The position numbers were made by a program, and so were the translations under genes. A DNA stretch of 64,000 bases. It comes from Tsuneonella sp. CC-YZS046 (GTDB lineage Bacteria > Pseudomonadota > Alphaproteobacteria > Sphingomonadales > Sphingomonadaceae). Of this stretch, positions 49,319-59,916 are shown piece by piece (within the stretch, counting starts at the first letter, position 1; each line of letters begins with the position of its first letter). Where the stretch lies: contig NZ_CP141590.1 in assembly GCF_035581365.1 (NCBI RefSeq), forward strand, positions 2,476,001 to 2,540,000, given 5' to 3'. The notes beneath the pieces are model-generated. The model saw nothing but the letters and a program-made list of their open reading frames with translations, made no database searches and had not been told where the DNA came from.

Positions 49319-50854
49319 CTATCGCTCCTTGGTCGCGCCGAAGCTGAGGTCCGGATTGCGTTCCTGCTGATAGCCGACATCCCAGGCCGACTTCGCCAGG
49401 AACACCAGATCGCCATCCCGGTCCCGGGCGAGGTTGGCGCGATTGAACTGCTCGAAATCCTTCATCGCAGCCTCGCCGCCCCTGATCCAGCGCGCGGTGT
49501 CGAATGGCGCCGGCTCCAGCACCGCCTCCACCTTGTATTCCGCTTCCAGCCGGGAAATCAGCACTTCGAGCTGGAGCTGGCCCACCACGCCCACGATCCA
49601 CTGGCTGCCGATCTCCGGATAGAACACCTGGATCACGCCCTCTTCCGAAAGATCGTCCAGCGCCTTGCGCAGCTGCTTGGTCTTGGTCGGGTCCTTCAGC
49701 ACCACCCGGCGCAGGATTTCCGGCGCGAAATTGGGCAGGCCGGTGAAGCGGACCTGATTCTTCTCCGACAGCGTATCGCCCACCCGCAGCGTGCCGTGAT
49801 TGGGGATGCCGATGATGTCGCCCGCTTGCGCCGTATCGGCAATCTCGCGGTCCTGCGCGAAGAACAGGATGGGCGAATGCACCGCGATCGGCTTGCCGAG
49901 GCCTGAGGGCGTCAGCTTCATGCCGCGCTTGAAGGTGCCCGACACCATCCGCATGAAGGCGATCCGGTCGCGGTGCTGCGGGTCCATATTGGCCTGCACC
50001 TTGAAGATGAAGCCGGTCACTTCGTTAAGGTCCGGGCTGATCTCGCCTTCCGCGCTCGGCTGCGGGCGGGGCGGCGGCGCGAAGCGGGCAATGGCGTCGA
50101 TCAGTTCGCTGACCCCGAAATTCTTGAGCGCGGAACCGAAATAGACCGGGGTCAGGTCGCCATGCCGATAGGCTTCCAGATCGAAGGCCGGATAGCCGCC
50201 CTGCGCCAGCTCCGCTTCCTCAGCGACATCATCCGGCAAGTCCGGCGATGCATCCCGCTTGCCGAGAAATTCCCTGCTGTCCCCTTCCGGGCGGCTGACC
50301 GCGCCGGTCGCGAAATCGAGCACGCCCTGGAAGGTGCCGCCCATCCCCACCGGCCAGCTTTGGGGGCTGACGTCCAGCGCCAGCGCGTCCGCCACTTCGT
50401 CCAGCGTCTCGAAGGCGCTGCGCCCCTCGCGGTCCACCTTGTTGACGAAAGTGATGATCGGCACGGAGCGCAGGCGGCAGACCTCGAACAGCTTGCGGGT
50501 CTGCGGCTCGATGCCCTTGGCCGCGTCGATCACCATGATCGCGGAATCGACGGCAGTCAGCGTGCGATAGGTGTCTTCGGAGAAATCCTCGTGCCCTGGC
50601 GTGTCGAGCAGGTTGAAGGTTACTCCGTCTCGCTCGAAGGTCATCACCGACGAGGTGACGGAAATGCCGCGCTGCTGCTCGATCTTCATCCAGTCGGACC
50701 GGGCCCGCCGCGCCGCGCCCCGCGCCTTGACCTCGCCCGCGAGATGGATCGCGCCGCCTTGCAGCAGCAGCTTCTCGGTCAGCGTGGTCTTGCCCGCGTC
50801 GGGGTGAGAGATGATGGCGAACGTGCGCCGGTTGGAATTGGGGGCATTGCTCAT
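49319..50854 (-). CDS. prfC: Peptide chain release factor 3
   Basis: 511 residues from ATG 50854; the longer frame begins inside the upstream epimerase gene. GTPase motifs: SHPDAGKTTLTE (G1), ISVTSSVM (G2), LLDTPGHEDFSEDTY (G3) and FVNKVDRE (G4). RF3 recycles RF1 and RF2 from the ribosome after termination and takes part in quality control. It lies 11 bases after the epimerase gene and likely shares its transcript. Confidence 0.96.
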   Translation of the reverse strand: MSNAPNSNRRTFAIISHPDAGKTTLTEKLLLQGGAIHLAGEVKARGAARRARSDWMKIEQQRGISVTSSVMTFERDGVTFNLLDTPGHEDFSEDTYRTLTAVDSAIMVIDAAKGIEPQTRKLFEVCRLRSVPIITFVNKVDREGRSAFETLDEVADALALDVSPQSWPVGMGGTFQGVLDFATGAVSRPEGDSREFLGKRDASPDLPDDVAEEAELAQGGYPAFDLEAYRHGDLTPVYFGSALKNFGVSELIDAIARFAPPPRPQPSAEGEISPDLNEVTGFIFKVQANMDPQHRDRIAFMRMVSGTFKRGMKLTPSGLGKPIAVHSPILFFAQDREIADTAQAGDIIGIPNHGTLRVGDTLSEKNQVRFTGLPNFAPEILRRVVLKDPTKTKQLRKALDDLSEEGVIQVFYPEIGSQWIVGVVGQLQLEVLISRLEAEYKVEAVLEPAPFDTARWIRGGEAAMKDFEQFNRANLARDRDGDLVFLAKSAWDVGYQQERNPDLSFGATKER

Positions 50855-50865
50855 GGCGCGCGCGG

Positions 50866-51750
50866 TTAGCGCGGCTGCACGCTCACGTCCATGCGGAAGC
50901 TGCGCGTTTCGCCGGGGGGAAGCAGCACCACGCCCGACTTGTCGCGGAACTCCCCCGCATAGCCGTCCGGATCGGCGATGCCCTGCCACGGCTCGATGCA
51001 CAGATAATTCGCGCCCGGCTTCTGCCAGATGCCCAGCATCGGCGTGTCCGGGAAGGCGATGCCGAGGCTGGCGCCATCCGCCCCGCCGAAGCCGAGCGCG
51101 CGGCTGCGCAGGCTGTCCCAGATCAGCGCATCCGCGTCGAACAGGCCGGGATCGAGGGCCAGTTCCCTGCCCCGCACCGGCGTCGGCAGCACGTCGGGCA
51201 GGAGCAAGCCGGATTGCGGATCAATTCGCCGGATCGGGCCCGGCTCCTCCTGCTCGAACAGAATCCGGTGCTCCGCCTTGGCCGCGCCGCCCGGCAGGGG
51301 CCAGGCGAAGGCCGGATGATAGCCGAAGCTGAACGGCAGTTCCCGTTCGCCCGGATTGGAAACCGTGGCCGCCATTCGCAGGGTCAGCCCTTCTACCGAA
51401 AAGGCCATGTCGAGCGTGAAGGCGAAGGGATAGGCCGCGCGCGTCTGCTCGCTGTCCGCAAGGCGGAACACCGCCCGATCACATGCGGCCTCCAGCACCG
51501 CGAAGCGCGAATGCCGGGCGAAGCCGTGCTTGGGCAGCGCATATTCCGCCCCGTCCAGTCGATAGCGCCCGTCCTTCAACGCGCCCACGATGGGGAACAG
51601 CAGCGGCGCGTGTCCGGTCCAGAAGGCCGGGTCCGCATCGGTCATATAGTCCCGCCCGCGCGCGTCGGTCAGGGACCATAGCTCGGCCCCGAGCGGATTG
51701 ATCCGCGCGGTGAGCGCGCCGGAACTTATCGCGATCAAATCTTCGGACAT
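50866..51750 (-). CDS. Aldose 1-epimerase family protein
   Basis: 294 residues. NPLGAELWSLTD, WTGHAPLLFPIVG, LPKHGFARHSRF, and the catalytic-type His in SFGYHPAFAWPLPG mark a galactose-mutarotase-like beta-sandwich of the YeaD/hexose-6-phosphate epimerase branch. CIEPWQGIADP holds the likely catalytic Glu. It would interconvert sugar anomers. It is followed closely by prfC. Confidence 0.88.
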   Translation of the reverse strand: MSEDLIAISSGALTARINPLGAELWSLTDARGRDYMTDADPAFWTGHAPLLFPIVGALKDGRYRLDGAEYALPKHGFARHSRFAVLEAACDRAVFRLADSEQTRAAYPFAFTLDMAFSVEGLTLRMAATVSNPGERELPFSFGYHPAFAWPLPGGAAKAEHRILFEQEEPGPIRRIDPQSGLLLPDVLPTPVRGRELALDPGLFDADALIWDSLRSRALGFGGADGASLGIAFPDTPMLGIWQKPGANYLCIEPWQGIADPDGYAGEFRDKSGVVLLPPGETRSFRMDVSVQPR

Positions 51751-51820
51751 GCAACCCTGTCAGGAAACAGCCACCCCGGCCTGCCAGCCGAGCATGACCG
51801 TTTCCTTGCAGGCTGTCGAG

Positions 51821-54214
51821 CTACCCGCGAAGCTCCGCGCCCAGCTTGGCGGCGGCGCCCACCACCTTGTCGGCAATTGCCTTGAGGTCGGCGTCGGCAT
51901 AGCTCTTCTCGCCGGGCTGGAGCGTGATCTCGATGGCGAGCGACTTCCTGCCTTCCGGCACGCCCTGCCCCCGGAAATCGTCGAAGATGCGCGCGTCCAC
52001 GATATTGGCCTTGTCCGCGCCGCGCACCGCTCGCAGCAAATCCCCGGCGGGCAGGTCCAGCGGGACGAGGAAGGCGAAATCGCGCAGCACGGCCTGCAGG
52101 GCCGGCGGGGCATAAGCCGCGCGGGCGAATGCCCCGCCACCTTTCTTCGCCGGGATCGCATCGAGGAACAGCTCCACCGCGACAACCGGCCCGTCCACGT
52201 CGAACGCAGCCAGCGTGGCGGGATGCAGCGCTCCCAACCGGGCCAGCACGTTCTTCGGCCCCAGCCGCAGCGTGGCCGACTGGCCGGGGTGGAATTGCGG
52301 CCCCGCCTCGCCCATCACCTGCAGGTTCTCGACCGGCGCGCCAGCCTCCGCCAGCAGGGCCAGCGCCTCGGCCTTGGCGTCGAACGCATCGAACGGCGCG
52401 GCCTTGCCAGAAGCCCAGCTCCGCGCGGTCTTCTCGCCCGCCAGCACCACGCCCAGCGTCAGCCGCTCGTCGCTCGCGCCGGAGTCCGCGCGCAGATAGC
52501 GTCGGCCCAGTTCGAACAGCCGCACCGAGGATGCGCCGCGATCGAGATTGCGCTTGGCCGCCGCGATCAGGCCCGGCAGCAGCGAGGGGCGCATGGCCTT
52601 CATATCCTCGCTGATCGGGTTTTCGAGCACCCAGAGCGCCCCGTTCCCTTCCGAAAAATGCAGGGCGTCCGCTTCGGGCAGGAAGGACCAGGTAACGGCC
52701 TCGTTCAGCCCGCGCGCGGCGGCGGCGCGGCGCAGGCGGCGCTCCACCTTCTGCTCCGGCGTCGCGGTCGGCCGGGCCACCCCGTCGACGCGCGGCAAGG
52801 GCACGCTCTCGATCCGGTCCAGCCCATGGATGCGGACCACTTCCTCGACGATATCCGGCGCGCCATCGACATCGGGCCGCCAGCTTGGCACGGAAACCTG
52901 CCAATCGGCACCAGCCTGGAAGCCCAGCGCCGCCAGGATGCGCCGCTGCTCGTCCTCCGGGATGGCCACCCCGCCCAGCGTCTCGGCCAGCGCGGGGTCA
53001 TAGGAAACCGCCTTGGCCGCAACCGGCGGCTGGCCGGCGCGCACCGGCTCGGAAGCCTCGCCGCCGCAGATGTCGAGGATCAGCCGGGTCAGCAGGTCCA
53101 GCCCGCCTTCGAGGAAGGCCGGGTCCACTCCACGCTCGAACCGGCCTCGCGCATCCGATGTCAACCCCAGCTTGCGCCCGGTCGCCCCGATCCGCTCCGG
53201 ATCGAAATAGGCGATCTCCAGCAGCACGTCGGTGGTGTCTTCCGAAACGCCGGAATGCTCCCCGCCCATGATCCCGGCGATGTCATGCACCCCGGCATCG
53301 TCCGCGATCACCGTCATTCCGCTGTCGAGCGTGTAGGTCTTCTCGTTGAGCGCCAGCACCTGCTCGCCATCCCTGGCGCGGCGCGCCACGACCGCGCCGG
53401 TCAGCCTGGCGAGGTCATAGGCATGGGCCGGGCGGCCGAGGCCAAGCATCAGGTAGTTGGTGATATCCACCAGCGCGGAAATCGGACGCTGGCCCGCGCT
53501 GTGCAGCCGCTGCTGCATCCATTCCGGCGAAGGGCCGTTCTTCACGCCGCGAATCACGCGGCTGTAGAAGGCCGGGCAGCCTTCCGGATCATCGGTGCGA
53601 ACCTCGGCCGGGCAAGGGAAGCTGCCCGCGACCGGCTGGATCTCGAGCGGCTTGAGCGCGCCGAGGCCCGCCGCCGCCAGATCGCGCGCGATGCCGTAAA
53701 CCCCCATGCAATCCGGGCGGTTGGGCGTGATCGCCACGTCGAACACCGGGTCCGCCCCGCGATAGTCGGCAAAGGCCGTGCCGATGGGCGCGTCTTCCGG
53801 CAATTCGATGATCCCGGCATGGTCGTCGCCCAGCTCCAGCTCGCGGCTGGAGCACATCATGCCGTTGGATTCGACGCCGCGGATCGCGCTCTTGCGCAGG
53901 ACCATGCCATTCGCCGGAACCACGGCTCCTGCCAAACCCAGCACGCCGACCAGCCCGGCGCGGGCATTGGGCGCGCCGCACACCACCTGCAGCGGCTGCC
54001 CGTCACCCGTATCGACGGTGAGCACCCGCAGCTTGTCCGCATCGGGATGCTGCTGCGCGGTGAGCACCTTTGCGACGCGGAACCCGGCAAGTTTCTCCGC
54101 CGGGTCCTCGATCCCTTCCACCTCGATGCCGATCGCGTTCAGCGTCGCGGAAATGCGCGCGGCATCCGCGTCGGTTTCGAGATAATCCTTCAGCCAGGAG
54201 AGCGAGAACTTCAT
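51821..54214 (-). CDS. pheT: Phenylalanine-tRNA ligase beta subunit
   Basis: 797 residues, full family length. In order: N-terminal tRNA-binding OB domain ([29 protein letters not shown]), the B3/B4 editing domain (about 200-400), B5 ([20 protein letters not shown]-like, then [14 protein letters not shown]), the core domain, and the C-terminal ferredoxin-like anticodon-binding domain ([17 protein letters not shown]). It pairs with PheS as a tetramer to charge tRNA-Phe. It starts inside the pheS stop (4-base overlap). Confidence 0.98.
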   Translation of the reverse strand: MKFSLSWLKDYLETDADAARISATLNAIGIEVEGIEDPAEKLAGFRVAKVLTAQQHPDADKLRVLTVDTGDGQPLQVVCGAPNARAGLVGVLGLAGAVVPANGMVLRKSAIRGVESNGMMCSSRELELGDDHAGIIELPEDAPIGTAFADYRGADPVFDVAITPNRPDCMGVYGIARDLAAAGLGALKPLEIQPVAGSFPCPAEVRTDDPEGCPAFYSRVIRGVKNGPSPEWMQQRLHSAGQRPISALVDITNYLMLGLGRPAHAYDLARLTGAVVARRARDGEQVLALNEKTYTLDSGMTVIADDAGVHDIAGIMGGEHSGVSEDTTDVLLEIAYFDPERIGATGRKLGLTSDARGRFERGVDPAFLEGGLDLLTRLILDICGGEASEPVRAGQPPVAAKAVSYDPALAETLGGVAIPEDEQRRILAALGFQAGADWQVSVPSWRPDVDGAPDIVEEVVRIHGLDRIESVPLPRVDGVARPTATPEQKVERRLRRAAAARGLNEAVTWSFLPEADALHFSEGNGALWVLENPISEDMKAMRPSLLPGLIAAAKRNLDRGASSVRLFELGRRYLRADSGASDERLTLGVVLAGEKTARSWASGKAAPFDAFDAKAEALALLAEAGAPVENLQVMGEAGPQFHPGQSATLRLGPKNVLARLGALHPATLAAFDVDGPVVAVELFLDAIPAKKGGGAFARAAYAPPALQAVLRDFAFLVPLDLPAGDLLRAVRGADKANIVDARIFDDFRGQGVPEGRKSLAIEITLQPGEKSYADADLKAIADKVVGAAAKLGAELRG

Positions 54215-55326
54215 GCGCGTGCTCCCCCGCCGGTGGCCCCGATCCCGCCCGAGATCGTGGGCTGATCGAAGGCGGAAAAGCCGTAATGCCGCAGCCAGCG
54301 CACGTCGCCGTCGAAGAAGGCGCGCAGATCGTCCATCCCGTATTTGAGCATGGCCAGCCGGTCGACGCCGACGCCGAAAGCGAAGCCCTGCCAGACATCG
54401 GGATCGAGGCCGCTCATTTCGATCACCCGCCGGTTGACCATGCCGCTGCCGAGCAGCTCCATCCAGCCATGGCCGGGCGCATCGCCGCTGCCGCCCAGCA
54501 CCCGCCTGCCGTTCTCTATGGCGAAGCCGACATCGACCTCGACCGAAGGCTCGGTGAACGGGAAGTAGGACGGGCGCAGCCGCAGCACGATGTCCTCGCG
54601 CTCGAAGAAGGCCTTGAGGAAAGTCTCCAGCGTCCATTTGAGATGGCCGAGGTGAATGCCCTTGTCGATCACCAGCCCTTCCACCTGATGGAACATCGGG
54701 GTGTGGGTGGCGTCGCTGTCGGAACGATAGACCCGGCCCGGCGCGATGATCCGCACCGGCGCGCCATGGGCCTTCATCGTGCGCACCTGAACCGGGCTTG
54801 TGTGCGTCCTGAGCAGCATTCTGCCCCCGTTGGGTGCCGTATCGGGGAAGTAGAACGTGTCGTGCATCGCCCGGGCAGGGTGGCTTTCCGGCATGTTGAG
54901 CGCCGTGAAATTGTGCCAGTCGTCCTCGATTTCCGGGCCTGTCGCCACGGAAAAGCCCAGATCGGCGAAGATTTCCGCCAGTTCGTCCATGACCTGGCCG
55001 ATGGGATGCACCGAACCGCGCGGACTTTCCGGCGCGGGAAGCGACAGGTCCAGCGTTTCTGCCGCAAGCCTCGCATCGAGTGCGGCCTGCTCCAGCGCGG
55101 CCTTGCGATCCGCCAGCGCGGATTGCACCTCCTCGCGCAGGGAGTGGATCTTCGGGCCTTGCGCCTGCCGTTCCTCCGGGCTCATCGCGCCCAGGGTCTT
55201 CAGCAGAGCGCTGATCCAGCCTTGCTTGCCCAATGCCGCAACCCGCTGCGCTTCCAGAGCGTCCAGCGTTTCCGCAGCCGCGATCGCGGCAAGTGCCTCG
55301 GTCTTTTTCTGTTCAGGCTTTTCCAT
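54211..55326 (-). CDS. pheS: Phenylalanine-tRNA ligase alpha subunit
   Basis: 371 residues. An N-terminal coiled coil precedes the class II catalytic core: motif 1 near [14 protein letters not shown], motif 2 [10 protein letters not shown]...[18 protein letters not shown], and motif 3 [18 protein letters not shown]. It holds the active site for phenylalanine and ATP. The C-terminus carries a Gly/Ala tail. It is preceded by an AraC regulator gene on the same strand, which separates it from rpmI-rplT. Confidence 0.98.
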   Translation of the reverse strand: MEKPEQKKTEALAAIAAAETLDALEAQRVAALGKQGWISALLKTLGAMSPEERQAQGPKIHSLREEVQSALADRKAALEQAALDARLAAETLDLSLPAPESPRGSVHPIGQVMDELAEIFADLGFSVATGPEIEDDWHNFTALNMPESHPARAMHDTFYFPDTAPNGGRMLLRTHTSPVQVRTMKAHGAPVRIIAPGRVYRSDSDATHTPMFHQVEGLVIDKGIHLGHLKWTLETFLKAFFEREDIVLRLRPSYFPFTEPSVEVDVGFAIENGRRVLGGSGDAPGHGWMELLGSGMVNRRVIEMSGLDPDVWQGFAFGVGVDRLAMLKYGMDDLRAFFDGDVRWLRHYGFSAFDQPTISGGIGATGGGARA

Positions 55327-55346
55327 GGGCTAAGGCCGCTAGCGTT

Positions 55347-56258
55347 TTATTTCGGCGAAGCAAGCCCGGAGGATGCCTGCGGCCCGGGATTGTCCAGGGT
55401 CTGCGCGGCCGCGCCCCAGATCCGGGCCCGCTCCTGCATGAAGGCGCCGAGCACCGGATGGTCGAGCGCGGCATATTCGCTGGGCGTCATGCCCATGAAG
55501 GAACGGAAATCCCGCACGAAATGCGCCTGATCGTGATACAGGCCATCGATCGACCGGGTCCAGTTGGTCGAAGGTTCCAGCATGAAGCCGACAAGGCTGC
55601 GGATGAAGCGCTGGCGCCGCAGCAACAGCCTGGGCGGGAAGCCGAAATAGCGCCCGCAGACCCGCTCCAGCGTGCGTTGCCCCAGTCCCGCTCGATCCGC
55701 GAATTCCGCAACCGTGCTGATGGCCGGGTCCACCAGGGCGAGCTGGACCGCGCGAATGCGCTCCTCGTCGGGAACGACCCGCGCATTCTTCTCCCGCAGG
55801 AACGCCATGATCCGGGCATATTCCGCCTCGTCATCCGGCTCATTCTCGAGAAGGTCGCGAAACAGCGCGGAAAAATCGCCAAAGGCGGCATGGGCCTCAC
55901 CATCGACCACGAGATTGGCCACTTCATTCGCCGACGAGCCGATGAATTTGGCCCAGCCCAGGGGAAACAGGCCGATCCCCCAGATCCGCGTCGTTCCCAG
56001 TTCAAAGCGAGTAGGAATGGAGCTTGGGCCGGTGCACACGAACGACGCCTTGCTCAGGCGCGAGCCATTGGACAGCTCGGCATCGGGCATATCTCCGCGA
56101 AACAGGCGGACGTTGCCCCATTCCGGCAGAAGATGATCGACCACCCGTCCACCGTCCCGAACCTCGATCTCAGCCCGATAGAAGCTTGCGAACAAGCCAT
56201 CGTATTCAGGGGGAGGCCTGAAGAAACGAACATCGATGTCACAGTGTTTTCTCGGCAC
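55347..56258 (-). CDS. AraC family transcriptional regulator
   Basis: 303 residues. The C-terminal HTH pair is seen as VAEFADRAGLGQRTLERVCGR (near residue 190-205) and the second helix set ending in FVRDFRSFMGMTPSEY. The N-terminal half lacks a clear cupin motif but has EWGNVRLFRG and TRIWGIGLFPLGW, as in the DUF6597-like sensor part of many AraC proteins. It lies between rplT and pheS in an otherwise conserved translation gene block, an insertion commonly met in this order. The target and inducer are unknown. Confidence 0.88.
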   Translation of the reverse strand: MPRKHCDIDVRFFRPPPEYDGLFASFYRAEIEVRDGGRVVDHLLPEWGNVRLFRGDMPDAELSNGSRLSKASFVCTGPSSIPTRFELGTTRIWGIGLFPLGWAKFIGSSANEVANLVVDGEAHAAFGDFSALFRDLLENEPDDEAEYARIMAFLREKNARVVPDEERIRAVQLALVDPAISTVAEFADRAGLGQRTLERVCGRYFGFPPRLLLRRQRFIRSLVGFMLEPSTNWTRSIDGLYHDQAHFVRDFRSFMGMTPSEYAALDHPVLGAFMQERARIWGAAAQTLDNPGPQASSGLASPK

Positions 56259-56415
56259 TTGCGACCCCGCCCCCTAGGGAAGCCCTGCCCCGGCCCGCGC
56301 CTTCGACGGCTGCAAGGCTTCGTTCTCAGGTTCCGTCTGCGACCATTCAACATGGCCTAAAGACGCCCTTCCCCCGATTCTTCAAGTATGTAATCGCACC
56401 GAAACCGTGGCATTC

Positions 56416-56451
56416 CAAAAAGAAAAGCGCGGACACCAGGGCCCGCGCTTT
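56416..56451 (-). terminator. Intrinsic terminator of rpmI-rplT
   Basis: On the minus strand AAAGCGCGG pairs with CCGCGCTTT around a 10-base loop and is followed by a T-rich run. It is 26 bases after the rplT stop. Confidence 0.88.
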
Positions 56452-56476
56452 CCGTGATTCGCAATTTTCAGGCTTG

Positions 56477-56836
56477 TCAGGCGGGCAACGCCTTCTTCGC
56501 CTGGGCAATGATCGCGGTGAAGGCGCCGCCTTCGTTCATCGCCAGATCCGCCATCACCTTCCGGTCAAGCTCGATCCCGGCAAGCTTCGCGCCATGGATG
56601 AACTGCGAATAGGTCAGGCCTTCGGCGCGAACGGCGGCGTTGATCCGCTGGATCCAGAGCGCGCGGAAGCTGCGCTTCTTCACCTTGCGGTCGCGATAGG
56701 CATACTGGCCGGCCTTTTCGACCGCCTGACGGGCGACGCGGATGGTATTCTTGCGGCGGCCGCGATAACCCTTGGCCTGATCCAGAAGCCGCTTGTGCTT
56801 GGCGCGTGTTGTCACGCCGCGTTTGATACGGGGCAT
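56477..56836 (-). CDS. rplT: 50S ribosomal protein L20
   Basis: 119 residues, normal length. [18 protein letters not shown] at the start, [16 protein letters not shown], and [20 protein letters not shown] are canonical L20. The long basic helix enters 23S rRNA early in assembly. It follows rpmI by 17 bases. In other bacteria L20 represses its operon through the leader; no such leader was tested for here. Confidence 0.99.
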   Translation of the reverse strand: MPRIKRGVTTRAKHKRLLDQAKGYRGRRKNTIRVARQAVEKAGQYAYRDRKVKKRSFRALWIQRINAAVRAEGLTYSQFIHGAKLAGIELDRKVMADLAMNEGGAFTAIIAQAKKALPA

Positions 56837-56853
56837 TGGCTAGTACTCCTGTC

Positions 56854-57057
56854 TCAGTTGAGGCCGTAAGGGGCCCACTTCTTGATCACCTTCGCATCGG
56901 CGTCGGAGATCACGTCGGTCCCGCGGTTCTGGCGGATATACTTGCCGTTATGGCTGATCAGGCGGTGGCGCTTGCCGGCCACGCCGTGCTTCACCTTGCC
57001 GGTCGCGGTGAGCTTGAAGCGCTTCTTCACACCGCTCTTGGTCTTGAGCTTGGGCAT
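56854..57057 (-). CDS. rpmI: 50S ribosomal protein L35
   Basis: 67 residues from ATG 57057. [20 protein letters not shown] is typical L35; the eight-residue extension from an upstream start is unlikely. The expected infC gene is not present upstream. Confidence 0.98.
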   Translation of the reverse strand: MPKLKTKSGVKKRFKLTATGKVKHGVAGKRHRLISHNGKYIRQNRGTDVISDADAKVIKKWAPYGLN

Positions 57058-57200
57058 TTTGGTCTCCTCGATCAGGGACACGTCCGACCAGCCCTGGCAG
57101 CCCTTTCAGCCAGGCCAGCCGTCGAAATCACGAGAAACCGTGAATCACGTGTCTGTGAAGGGCGCGCCTTTAGGCCGGGAGCGCCGGAAAGGCAAGGGCT

Positions 57201-57638
57201 TCACGCCTCGTAGGGTCGCAACCCCGTTTCCGCCAGGAAGCGCGTGAAATCCCCATGCCGGATCGGCAGCAGGCCATCTGTCGCCGATGCCCGCCCGAGA
57301 TAGGCCTGGGCGGCGATGCCCGAGCCATCCGCCAGGGTCGCCGTCACCTCGCGGCGCAGATAGTCGGACGCGCCCTCGTTCGCGGGGTCGTAGTTCTCGT
57401 AGCGGTCCAGCTCCTCCAGCCACCCGGCCGCACCCGGAATCTCGTAAACCTGCCCGGCAACGATACCCTGATCGGCACCGAACAGGACCGGAAAGGAACC
57501 GAGCGGGGAGACAACGGCGTAGAGCAGCCCGCGAACCGTAGCCGCGCGCCCTTCCCCCAGGGAAGCGGCCAGACGAGCGGAGCACCCCCTCGCCAGCTGC
57601 GGCAGCATCGTGCCGTAAAGGAAAATATGCCCGGCCAT
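57201..57638 (-). CDS. Gamma-glutamylcyclotransferase-like protein
   Basis: 145 residues from ATG 57638. The substrate-binding loop LYGTML and the catalytic Glu in LEELDRYENYDP mark the GGCT/ChaC-like AIG2 fold. The VRGLLYAVVSPLGSFPVL segment and the YLRREVTATLADG segment fit. Such proteins release 5-oxoproline from gamma-glutamyl compounds or act on gamma-glutamylamines. It is divergent from the following gene. Confidence 0.88.
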   Translation of the reverse strand: MAGHIFLYGTMLPQLARGCSARLAASLGEGRAATVRGLLYAVVSPLGSFPVLFGADQGIVAGQVYEIPGAAGWLEELDRYENYDPANEGASDYLRREVTATLADGSGIAAQAYLGRASATDGLLPIRHGDFTRFLAETGLRPYEA

Positions 57639-57703
57639 GACTGCGATCTTGCCAAGCGGCGCACCAGGCGCAAGGGCAGTCCCACAACAGAAAGGATGAC
57701 CCG

Positions 57704-57994
57704 ATGGGAATCGCAAGGACATATACCCTCACCGCGGCGCAAGGCCTGGAAGGCCAGCTCGAAGGCGCGCTGCGCGATCTGGCCGGGGCGCTGGCGCAGG
57801 CCGACGGTTCGCAAGGCACCCTGACCCTGCGCGGCCAGGCCGCGCCGAACGAGTACCGCTTCCTCGAACTGTGGCGCGACGACGAGGCGCGCAAAGCGGC
57901 GGGGCAGACAGTCGACAAGGCGATCATGCAGGCCCTAATGGGCGCGCTCGACGGCAAGCCCGGCACCGAGGATTTCGACCGGCTCGGCGGCTGA
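57704..57994 (+). CDS. Antibiotic biosynthesis monooxygenase-like small protein
   Basis: 96 residues. The pattern ALRDLAGALAQADGSQGTL..., then NEYRFLELWRDDEARKAA, matches the ABM-type dimeric alpha/beta barrel fold found in quinol monooxygenases and small stress proteins. Active residues cannot be named. It is preceded by AAAGGATG as ribosome site and is divergent from the cyclotransferase. Confidence 0.7.
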   Translation: MGIARTYTLTAAQGLEGQLEGALRDLAGALAQADGSQGTLTLRGQAAPNEYRFLELWRDDEARKAAGQTVDKAIMQALMGALDGKPGTEDFDRLGG

Positions 57995-58042
57995 CAGAAC
58001 GGCTAACTCGGAGGCTAACTCGGGGGCCAGCCTGCGCGGTGG

Positions 58043-58825
58043 TCAGTGGCCGCAGGCCAGCGCCTCCACCACATCCTCGAGCCGGGCCGGATCGCCCAGC
58101 GCCAGCACATGGCCATCGGAGGCAGCGTGGAGCGGTTCCCCGTTCCAGTCGCACATCGTGCCGCCGGCCCCTTCCACGACCGGGACCAGCGCGGCCCAGT
58201 CATGCAGCTTGAGGCCCGCCTCGCAGACCAGATCGATCTGCCCGCTGGCCAGCATGGCGTAGTTGTAGCAGTCGCCGCCCATCACCATCCGGCGATGATC
58301 GGTGCGGGCGGCCAGCGCCATGAAATGGCCGCCATCGTGATCGTCGAAATAATGCGGCCCGGTGGTGGCGAGCGTGGCATCGGCGAGGCTGGGGCAAGGG
58401 CGGCAGCGCGCGGCCTGGCCGTTGAGCGTGGTGGCCCTGCCGGTCACGCCCAGCCAGCGCTCCCGCAGGATGGGCTGGTCGATCACGCCCAGCACCGGCC
58501 AGCCATCGACCACCAGCGCGATCAGCGTGCCGAAGATCGGGCGGCCCGCCAGGAAACCGGCCGTCCCGTCGATCGGATCGAGCACCCACTGGCGACTCGC
58601 CCCCACGTTGCGGCTGCCGAACTCCTCGCCGATGATGCCATCATCCGGCCGCTCGGCCGCCAGAATCCCGCGCATCGCCTCTTCCGCCGCGCGGTCGGCG
58701 ATGGTGACCGGCGTGGCGTCGCCTTTCCGTTCGGTATCCAGGCCCTGCCGGAACCATGGCCGGATCGCTTCCCCGGCCGCGTCGGCCAGGCGCTGGGCCA
58801 GGGCAATGTCGGAATCGAGCTTCAA
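58043..58825 (-). CDS. hisN: Inositol monophosphatase family, probable histidinol-phosphatase
   Basis: 260 residues from TTG 58825, which has GAGGGG nine bases upstream. A TTG at 58843 overlapping the prs stop is the alternative. Motifs of the magnesium-dependent fold: IIGEEFG, LDPIDGTAGF (two Asp ligands) and LHDWAALVPVVEGAGG (third Asp). The GPHYFDDH segment and similarity to the HisN branch suggest the histidine pathway step from histidinol phosphate to histidinol, but inositol-type substrates are possible. It follows prs, which makes the PRPP used by histidine synthesis. Confidence 0.85.
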   Translation of the reverse strand: MKLDSDIALAQRLADAAGEAIRPWFRQGLDTERKGDATPVTIADRAAEEAMRGILAAERPDDGIIGEEFGSRNVGASRQWVLDPIDGTAGFLAGRPIFGTLIALVVDGWPVLGVIDQPILRERWLGVTGRATTLNGQAARCRPCPSLADATLATTGPHYFDDHDGGHFMALAARTDHRRMVMGGDCYNYAMLASGQIDLVCEAGLKLHDWAALVPVVEGAGGTMCDWNGEPLHAASDGHVLALGDPARLEDVVEALACGH

Positions 58826-58839
58826 ACCCCGGCCACCCC

Positions 58840-59775
58840 TCAATCGAACAGGCTCGAAACCGAGCTTTCGTCAGCGATGCGGCGGATCGCTTCCCCGATC
58901 AGCGTGGCGATCGAGAGGATTCTTATGCGGCTGCTGTCCTTGGCGGCATCGGTGGCGAGAATGGTGTCGGTAATCACCAGTTCCTTGAGCGCCGAATTGT
59001 TCACCTTCTGCACCGCCCCGCCCGACAGCACGCCATGCGTGATATAGGCAACGACGCTGGTGGCCCCGGAATCGAGCAGGGCCTGCGCCGCGTTGCACAG
59101 GGTGCCGCCCGAATCGACGATATCGTCGATCAGGATGCAATGCCGCCCCTTCACGTCGCCGATGATGTTCATCACCTCGGATTCGCCGGGACGCTCCCGC
59201 CGCTTGTCGACAATGGCGAGCGGTGCATTGTCGAGCCGCTTGGCAAGGGCGCGCGCGCGCACCACGCCGCCCACGTCGGGCGAAACCACGGTCAGCGCCT
59301 GCCCGCCGTAACGCGCCTGAATGTCGGCGGCCATCGCCGGGGCGGCATAGAGATTGTCGGTCGGAATATCGAAGAAGCCCTGGATCTGGCCCGCGTGCAG
59401 ATCGACAGCCAGCACCCGGTCCGCCCCCGCCGTGGTTATCAGATTGGCAACCAGCTTGGCCGAGATCGGCGTGCGGGGGCCTGGCTTGCGGTCCTGCCGG
59501 GCATAGCCGAAATAGGGAACGACCGCCGTGATCCGCTTGGCCGAGGCGCGCTTGAGCGCATCGATCCCGATCAGCAGCTCCATCAGGTGATCGTTCGCCG
59601 GAAAGCTGGTGGACTGCACCAGAAACACATCCTCGCCGCGAACGTTCTCGTGAATCTCCACGAAGATTTCCTCGTCGGCGAAGCGGCGCACGCTCGCGTC
59701 CGTCAGCGGAAGCTCGAGATAACCGGCGATAGCCCGTGCGAGCGGCAAGTTGGAATTGCCGGCCATTATCTTCAT
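58840..59775 (-). CDS. prs: Ribose-phosphate pyrophosphokinase
   Basis: 311 residues, class [12 protein letters not shown], the [17 protein letters not shown]/regulatory region, the flexible [10 protein letters not shown] loop and the PRPP loop [13 protein letters not shown] are all present. It makes PRPP from ribose 5-phosphate and ATP for nucleotides, histidine and tryptophan. It is followed by hisN on the same strand. Confidence 0.98.
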   Translation of the reverse strand: MKIMAGNSNLPLARAIAGYLELPLTDASVRRFADEEIFVEIHENVRGEDVFLVQSTSFPANDHLMELLIGIDALKRASAKRITAVVPYFGYARQDRKPGPRTPISAKLVANLITTAGADRVLAVDLHAGQIQGFFDIPTDNLYAAPAMAADIQARYGGQALTVVSPDVGGVVRARALAKRLDNAPLAIVDKRRERPGESEVMNIIGDVKGRHCILIDDIVDSGGTLCNAAQALLDSGATSVVAYITHGVLSGGAVQKVNNSALKELVITDTILATDAAKDSSRIRILSIATLIGEAIRRIADESSVSSLFD

Positions 59776-59916
59776 CGCGCAGATGCCCCTTCTTGTGCTT
59801 TTGATGATGCCATGCCGATCGGAATCGGGCTTCCGGCTCTAATCGAGCGGAAGCCGATTGCAACCGGCGGCGCCCCGGGCGGGTGAATTTATCCGCTTCG
59901 GCGTGTCAATGCTGTG

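Noticed and set aside
55347-56258. AraC gene between rplT and pheS as a recent insertion
   Set aside because: Codon use and GC resemble the neighbours and no repeats flank it, so a recent transfer is not supported.
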